A DNA stretch of 6,582 nucleotides, taken from contig DGNZ01000410.1 in the NCBI GenBank assembly GCA_002389175.1, positions 1-6,582 of the forward strand. The letters are read 5' to 3'. Shown here piece after piece: positions 6,387 to 6,582 of the stretch. This DNA is from Rhodospirillaceae bacterium UBA4479. GTDB lineage: Bacteria > Pseudomonadota > Alphaproteobacteria > Rhodospirillales > Casp-alpha2. The position numbers were made by a program, and so were the translations under genes. The number at the start of each line of letters is the position of its first letter. The stretch's first letter is position 1. The notes beneath the pieces were generated by a model. It made no database searches and was not told where the DNA came from. It saw only the letters and a list, made by a program, of their open reading frames with translations.

Positions 6387-6454
6387 TTTAGTAAGGAAAA
6401 ATGGCCCACTAAATCAAATTCAAGGTAATGAACGGTTTATCAAATAACTCCCCC

Positions 6455-6480
6455 GTCATTCCCGCGCAGGCGGGAATCTA
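6455..6480 (-). repeat. Hairpin repeat, copy 3 (minus orientation)
   Basis: Stem ATTCCCGC (6458-6465) against GCGGGAAT (6470-6477), 8 bp perfect, loop GCAG. Its inverse complement matches copy 1 at 2619-2644 at all but one base, the difference lying in the loop. Confidence 0.8.
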
Positions 6481-6488
6481 CTTGCGTC

Positions 6489-6516
6489 CATAGACCCCCG
6501 CCTTCGCGGGGGTGAC
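6489..6516 (+). repeat. Hairpin repeat, copy 4 (plus orientation)
   Basis: Stem ACCCCCGC (6494-6501) against GCGGGGGT (6506-6513), 8 bp perfect, loop CTTC. It has the same CATAGA left flank and TGAC right flank as copy 1. The stem differs from copy 1 by paired TT/AA to CC/GG changes that keep the hairpin. Its inverse complement resembles copy 2 closely. Confidence 0.8.
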
Positions 6517-6540
6517 ATTGGTTTATTTTGTAGTTACCAC

Positions 6541-6560
6541 GCCATTCCCACGTAGGGATC
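6541..6560 (-). repeat. Degenerate hairpin repeat copy
   Basis: CATTCCCACGTAGGGATC (6543-6560) resembles copy 3 with changes and losses in the right arm. Only a short TCCC/GGGA stem remains (6546-6549 with 6555-6558). It sits next to the truncated long-palindrome arm. Confidence 0.5.
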
Positions 6561-6562
6561 AG

Positions 6563-6582
6563 CCCCCTCACCTGTCCTCTCC
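6563..6582. repeat. Partial copy of the long palindromic repeat, cut by window end
   Basis: CCCCCTCA (6563-6570) followed directly by CCTGTCCTCTCC (6571-6582) corresponds to the left arm of the palindrome at 2499-2542, but without the 22 extra bases found there. The rest of the element would lie beyond the window. Confidence 0.7.

Noticed and set aside
6400..6412. Plus-strand ATG at 6401 downstream of the iron box
   Set aside because: The frame stops after three codons (ATG GCC CAC TAA), so it is not a gene.

Overview
The window looks like a chromosomal segment of an alphaproteobacterium, perhaps of the Rhodospirillales type. That placement is an inference from protein style: the glutamate synthase, the peptidase C26-like amidotransferase and the DUF423 protein all read as alphaproteobacterial. 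No rRNA or other marker is present to confirm it. There is no sign of a phage, plasmid, transposase, CRISPR array, tRNA or rRNA.

Layout: (1) Bases 1-2497 hold the C-terminal 831 residues of the large subunit of glutamate synthase (gltB), cut by the left edge. (2) Bases 2498-2758 are a repeat-filled spacer with one long interrupted palindrome and two short hairpin elements. (3) Bases 2759-4703 are a tight three-gene operon joined by ATGA stop/start overlaps: a class I glutamine amidotransferase of the peptidase C26 family, a 3-hydroxyisobutyrate dehydrogenase-like oxidoreductase, and a DUF423 membrane protein. (4) Bases 4803-5810 encode a six-helix voltage-gated potassium channel with its own ribosome binding site. 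(5) On the minus strand, bases 6305-5814 encode an uncharacterised 163-residue protein. It ends 3 nt from the channel gene, tail to tail. (6) Bases 6306-6582 hold that gene's ribosome binding site, a Fur-type iron box and a second repeat cluster, an inverted counterpart of the one after gltB.

How the genes relate: GltB makes glutamate from glutamine and 2-oxoglutarate. The next operon starts with a probable gamma-glutamyl hydrolase, so the left half has a loose glutamine/glutamate theme, but the repeat cluster separates the two and co-regulation is not shown. The potassium channel is probably a separate unit.

The most useful observation is the iron-box dyad in front of the uncharacterised minus-strand gene. 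It suggests an iron-responsive gene of unknown function whose protein carries a histidine/methionine cluster. The second is a small family of 28-bp hairpin repeats whose stem changes are compensated, one copy of which appears to have inserted into a larger palindromic repeat. Everything else is ordinary housekeeping or accessory chromosome, and no clearly novel multi-gene system was found.
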